This document shows positions 60,610 through 64,000 of a stretch of DNA of 64,000 bases, one piece after another (position 1 is the stretch's first letter; each line of letters begins with the position of its first letter). The notes beneath the pieces were generated by a model that had not been told where the DNA came from, did no database searches, and worked only from the letters and a program-made list of their open reading frames with translations. Made by a program: the position numbers and the translations under genes. Where the stretch lies: positions 46,383 to 110,382 of the forward strand of contig CAUAFG010000005.1 of assembly GCA_958428235.1 (NCBI GenBank), written 5' to 3'. This DNA is from Faeciplasma sp900553675. Its GTDB lineage: Bacteria > Bacillota > Clostridia > Oscillospirales > Ruminococcaceae.

Positions 60610-60840
60610 ATGCTCTGCGCGCATAAATCTTCGATAAAAATGCAGAAATCAACGCACGGTGCGCGCCGAAATTTCTGCGCGCTTATCGAAGATTATGACT
60701 TAAGCAGGCATTTTGCTCTATACAAATCTCACAAACGAGATACAATTTTCATGATTATGAAAATGCAGGTGCGGGACAAGTGATATGTCCCGCACCTGAA
60801 CAGTACATTTTAAGCGTTCAGGGTAGACCTGAAAGTATCG
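60610..60840 (-). promoter_or_regulatory. Structured intergenic region oppA-oppB
   Basis: The 330 bases between oppA and oppB contain several hairpins on the mRNA: two near-identical short ones TTCAGG...CCTGAA (60811-60865 region), a perfect stem CAGGTGCGGGACA/TGTCCCGCACCTG (60766-60798), and a long stem ATAATCTTCGATAA against its complement (about 60627-60697). A possible internal promoter TTGTAT (60745-60740), 17 bases, TATAGA (60722-60717) lies between. They probably set a higher level of oppA than of oppBCDF. Confidence 0.6.
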
Positions 60841-60870
60841 GTTTGATTCAGGATAAACCTGAAATTCAAA

Positions 60871-63486
60871 TTAGTACTTGAGTTCGCCGCCGTTGTCAGC
60901 AAGAAGCTGAGCCCACTCGGTTTCGTCGTAGTTGTACTTCATGTAGGTGATGCCGCCTCTGCCCATGATCGGGTTGTACTCTTCAACAACGTAGTAAACC
61001 TGCTGAGAAAGAAGGCTCATACCGCCGTCCTGAAGCATCGGGAGGTAGTCGTAGGTGTTAAGAATAGCAACCTCGAAGTTTGCAAGAATCTCAAGTCTGG
61101 TTTCGAGATCTGCATTACCTTCGCCGAAGTTGTAATCCTTGCCGTTAATGGTAACGGTAGCACCGTTAAGAGCGTCAGACCAATTCTTAAGGTTGGTGGT
61201 GATTTCTTCGCCGTCGATAGTCATAGTCATGTCAACGGTTTCAGCATTGAACCAGCCAGCGTCATAAGCGTTGGACGGATTTACATAAAGGTCGGTAAGT
61301 GAGAACGGGTTCAGAGCAGAACCGGACCAACCACCGAGAACGGTGTCGGTAAGACCTTCTCTGAGCTTGTTAGACCAGTCGTTGCCGTAAGGAGCAGACT
61401 TAACGAATTCGATCTTGCCCTCGAAAGGAGTGCCGGCGTCAACTTCGTTGATCTTCTCGTTGAGGTAGTTGATAGTCTTGGTCATAAAGTCGGAATCGGA
61501 AGAAATAGCATATTCGATTCTTACGGTCTGATCAGACTTGCCGTCGCCGTCAGCATCGGTGATGAAGCCTGCGGTAACGCCTTCGTCGAATGCAGCCTTA
61601 AAGAGCTCCTTAGCCTTTACAGGGTCGAAACCGGTGATGGAAGCAGCAGCCTCATCAAGGCTTGCATAGTCATCAACGTTTACAGAGTAGAAGGTGCAGA
61701 GTGCTCTCTTAGCAGCGTCGGTATCACGGTACTTAGCACCGGTATCGGGGTCGTAGATATAGTTGGTACCGATAAGTCCGTAACCGCCGGATCTTGCGGG
61801 AGAAATGGTAGCTGCGAACAGGTCTCTGTCGTAAGAAACAGCCAGAGCCTTTCTGAAGTTAAGGTTGGTCATCATTTCAAGGTCAACCTTGGTCTTGTCG
61901 AAGTCAGCAGCGCCTTCACGGTTAGCAATGGATTCCTTATGACCGTTGAGGATAAGGAAGAAGATAGTTTCGGAAGGAGTTGCGTGGCAGAACTCAGAGC
62001 TTCTGTAAGTCTCAAAGTCCTCAGCCTGCAGACCGTAATCCATCAGCTGTCCTTTAAGGAACATAAGCTTTCTGGTAGCTGCTTCTTCAACAACCTGAGT
62101 GTCTATAGCAGAAGTCCAGTACATCTGGTAGGTCTGACCGTCGGTAGGATCAACGTAGATGTGCTTGCCATCGTTCCAGCCGTACCAGTTTTCGTTCTTT
62201 TCAAAACGCATATGCTTGTCTGCCTGGTAGTCGGTCATCTTGTAAGGACCGTAGGAAGAAGTGGTGGCAACGCTGGTGTTGTAGGTAGAAGTCCAAACAC
62301 CGTTGGATTCGGTAAGGTTGGCCTCGTAAAGGTCTTCCTTAACCAGCCAGTTAGAAGTAAGGTTGTAGTAAAGGTTGAAGCCCTTGAGGGACTTAGCCAG
62401 TACTAAGGTAATCTGATAATCGCCGCTCTTGTAAAGACCAACAGTTGAATCATACTCAGCAGCAGGGTAATCATGAGCGATTACGAAGTAGTTGGGAAGG
62501 TCAGCATCGGTTTCGCCCCAAGCAGGGTTACCGGTGGTAACAGGGGTGAACAGAGCAAGGTTTTCATCAGTCAGCGGGATAAGACCGTTCTCATCAGCCA
62601 TAGCGATAAGAGCTTCCCAGTTGGTAAGGTCGAATACGTTAGCGCCGTAACCTTCGTCGTCAACATAGTCCTTAAGAGTGTTTCCGCCGGTCCAGTCAAG
62701 CTTGAAGTCAAGACCGATGTACATCTTGTCGCCTTCAGCAGTAGCATACTGACCGTCAGCACCCTTTACGAGGTCTGCAACAGCGTAAGCTGCGAGAGAA
62801 TCCTTGTAAGAGGTCTTGCCGTTGTTGGCATAAGCCTCAGCACCGGCAATAACAAAGTTCTGAGAATAGTAGTCGGTAGCTCTGTAGTTCTTGAGATCGG
62901 GATCAAGAAGCTTCTTCATGGAGTATACATAGTCATCGGCGGTGATGGGTGTGCCATCTTCCCACTTAGCGTCGGGGTTGAGGTCGATGGTGTATGCATA
63001 ACCGGAATCAGCAGACTCGGGAATGCCGAACTCAGGATGCTCAGCCTTTACAGCCTCGGTAACGTCAACGGGAGCGGAAGCAGCCATTTCGGGAACGATA
63101 GCGTAACCGGTAAAGTCTTCCTTGCCCTCAACGTCGTTGATAGCGTACTGAGCGCTGATAGCGTCGTTGAATACGAAGTTGTAGAAGCCCATTCTGAGGA
63201 AGTCAGCAGGATATCTGTCATCAGTGGTCTGGTATGTATGAGGGTTCCAGTTTGTAGCCAGAGTGCTTACAGAATCCTTATAAACATATTCTTTATCAGC
63301 AGCAGGAGCTACAACGTTTGCAGTATCTGCTTCGCCGTCGTTGTTGGCAGCATCATCAGGGTTGTTCGCATCGACGTTTGCATCGTCGTTTACGGGAGCA
63401 TCCGACTTGTCGTCGTTAGTTCCGCAGGCAGCGAACATAGAAACTACCATAAGCACAGCTATAAGCATTGCAAGCAGTTTTTTCAT
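60871..63486 (-). CDS. oppA: Oligopeptide-binding lipoprotein OppA-like, enlarged
   Basis: The 871-residue protein has a lipobox FAAC (Cys near 21) and an Asp/Asn-rich linker. It belongs to SBP family 5: DLNPDAKWEDGTPITADDYVY near 170, and MTNLNFRKALAVSYDRDLF and DPVKAKELF later. Typical OppA proteins have about 550 residues; an extra about 300 are spread over the middle (around residues 200-420) and C-terminal part. The start at 63486 follows GGAGGTAAT. It is the first gene of the opp operon with its own consensus promoter. Confidence 0.94.
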   Translation of the reverse strand: MKKLLAMLIAVLMVVSMFAACGTNDDKSDAPVNDDANVDANNPDDAANNDGEADTANVVAPAADKEYVYKDSVSTLATNWNPHTYQTTDDRYPADFLRMGFYNFVFNDAISAQYAINDVEGKEDFTGYAIVPEMAASAPVDVTEAVKAEHPEFGIPESADSGYAYTIDLNPDAKWEDGTPITADDYVYSMKKLLDPDLKNYRATDYYSQNFVIAGAEAYANNGKTSYKDSLAAYAVADLVKGADGQYATAEGDKMYIGLDFKLDWTGGNTLKDYVDDEGYGANVFDLTNWEALIAMADENGLIPLTDENLALFTPVTTGNPAWGETDADLPNYFVIAHDYPAAEYDSTVGLYKSGDYQITLVLAKSLKGFNLYYNLTSNWLVKEDLYEANLTESNGVWTSTYNTSVATTSSYGPYKMTDYQADKHMRFEKNENWYGWNDGKHIYVDPTDGQTYQMYWTSAIDTQVVEEAATRKLMFLKGQLMDYGLQAEDFETYRSSEFCHATPSETIFFLILNGHKESIANREGAADFDKTKVDLEMMTNLNFRKALAVSYDRDLFAATISPARSGGYGLIGTNYIYDPDTGAKYRDTDAAKRALCTFYSVNVDDYASLDEAAASITGFDPVKAKELFKAAFDEGVTAGFITDADGDGKSDQTVRIEYAISSDSDFMTKTINYLNEKINEVDAGTPFEGKIEFVKSAPYGNDWSNKLREGLTDTVLGGWSGSALNPFSLTDLYVNPSNAYDAGWFNAETVDMTMTIDGEEITTNLKNWSDALNGATVTINGKDYNFGEGNADLETRLEILANFEVAILNTYDYLPMLQDGGMSLLSQQVYYVVEEYNPIMGRGGITYMKYNYDETEWAQLLADNGGELKY

Positions 63487-63641
63487 GTTAATTACCTCCA
63501 ATAAATTTTGCGTGCATAAAGCACGATTTTATGCTTCGGCACCGTTTATACAGGTTATACTATTATATAAGCCCGTCCGGTACGTTCGCATATCCAAAAT
63601 CATAAATTGAGAAACACAACTTATGTTTTTTAGACCCTTAT

Positions 63642-63670
63642 ATTATAAAACTATGCTCAAAAAAAGTCAA
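63642..63670 (-). promoter_or_regulatory. oppA: Promoter of the opp operon
   Basis: On the minus strand TTGACT (63670-63665), 17 bases, TATAAT (63647-63642). The leader to oppA is about 150 bases. Confidence 0.85.
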
Positions 63671-63892
63671 TAGGATTCTGAATTTATGGCATTATCCATA
63701 AAAACCAGTGCAATATTCAACTCAGTTTTGCACTTTTTGAATCATTCAGACCTGATTTTTTCAAGATTTACCCGAATTTTTTAGGAAAAGTCGGGTTTTT
63801 AGCCTTTCCTCAGCCCTGATCAGGACAAAAAATGAAGGATTCGCATGAAAAAAATTCATTTATGGCAATAAAAAATTTTTTGAAAAAAGGTA

Positions 63893-63921
63893 TTGACATT
63901 TCACCTAAGGTATGCTACAAT
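63893..63921 (+). promoter_or_regulatory. Promoter of tRNA-Thr
   Basis: TTGACA (63893-63898), 17 bases, TACAAT (63916-63921), with TGC before the -10 (extended -10). Confidence 0.85.
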
Positions 63922-63946
63922 AATCCTCGTTGCCGGTGCAGCGCTT

Positions 63947-64000
63947 GCTGGTGTAGCTCAGTTGGTAGAGCAGCTGATTTGTAATCAGCAGGTCGGGGGT
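63947..64000 (+). tRNA. tRNA-Thr (UGU), 3' end beyond the window
   Basis: Acceptor 5' strand GCTGGTG, TA, D arm GCTC-AGTTGGTA-GAGC, then anticodon arm GCTGA-TTTGTAA-TCAGC with anticodon TGT (Thr, codon ACA), then the variable loop AGGTC. The T arm and acceptor 3' strand lie outside. Confidence 0.95.

Noticed and set aside
62473..63504. A 343-residue frame on the plus strand
   Set aside because: Antisense shadow of oppA; Val/Ser/Gly-rich artefact of reversed codons.
63690..63880. Terminator or small RNA in the AT-rich DNA before tRNA-Thr
   Set aside because: Only a weak ACCCGA/TCGGGT stem with a long loop and a short CCTGATCAGG palindrome are visible; not enough support.

Overview
The window looks like a chromosomal segment of an anaerobic, fibre-degrading member of the Clostridia (Firmicutes, probably Oscillospirales/Ruminococcaceae-like). 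Supporting signs are AGGAGG-type ribosome binding sites, consensus sigma-A promoters, many lipoboxes, a cysteine T-box, a SpoIIQ/M23-type endopeptidase, a YitT protein, a WalJ-RlmH pair and several secreted plant-polysaccharide enzymes. The genus assignment is inference. No rRNA, CRISPR array, prophage or intact insertion sequence is visible.

Layout. 1-1265: 5' part of a GH43 glycosidase (minus strand, runs off the left edge). 1495-6840 (+): Cys T-box, cysE, cysS, a DUF3267 membrane protein, a cyclophilin-like protein and a PrsA/SurA-like foldase lipoprotein. 6931-9598: Nudix hydrolase, M23 peptidase, a FakA-fragment-like small protein and a two-repeat heavy-metal permease. 9965-15461 (+): maf, a small protein, a diacylglycerol-kinase-like lipid kinase, then an overlapping four-gene operon acyltransferase-GT8-GT8-acyltransferase, probably making a glycolipid. 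15557-16805: two small cassette-like units stacked at the 3' end of rlmH, bounded by repeats. 16780-19683 (-): rlmH, a WalJ-like hydrolase and murA. 20139-21704: FGGY sugar kinase. 21780-22230: non-coding DNA packed with ACACCAT repeats. 22251-26505: CYTH protein, a frameshifted DUF4160 gene with DUF2442, a GH5 endoglucanase and a GH43-CBM6 enzyme. 26569-38499 (-): GNAT, membrane-anchored spermidine-synthase-like protein, recA-recX-rimO-pgsA, sugar acetyltransferase, DUF1385-prmC, a two-component system and an FG-GAP-like lipoprotein. 38618-46071: citrate synthase, LTA-synthase-like enzyme, CotH-kinase surface protein, YitT, YjbR. 46199-53795: FN3 surface protein, galM, radical SAM protein, giant beta-helix lipoprotein. 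54234-63486 (-): a complete oligopeptide ABC transporter in which four of the five proteins are strongly enlarged. 63947-64000: 5' part of tRNA-Thr(UGU).

How genes work together. The T-box couples cysteine synthesis and Cys-tRNA charging to uncharged tRNA-Cys. The secreted GH5, GH43 and beta-helix enzymes, galM and the FGGY kinase fit extracellular plant-fibre breakdown and sugar entry. The lipid kinase, acyltransferases, GT8 enzymes, pgsA and the LTA-synthase-like protein concern membrane and envelope glycolipids.

Most unusual points: (1) rlmH 3'-end cassettes with att-like duplications, one cassette gene carrying an in-frame TGA; (2) an Opp transporter with large insertions in OppA, OppC, OppD and OppF; (3) a field of about 14 ACACCAT units between two genes; (4) two long fold-back elements sharing the terminus AATACTAATT; (5) a structured murA leader ending in a terminator-like hairpin.
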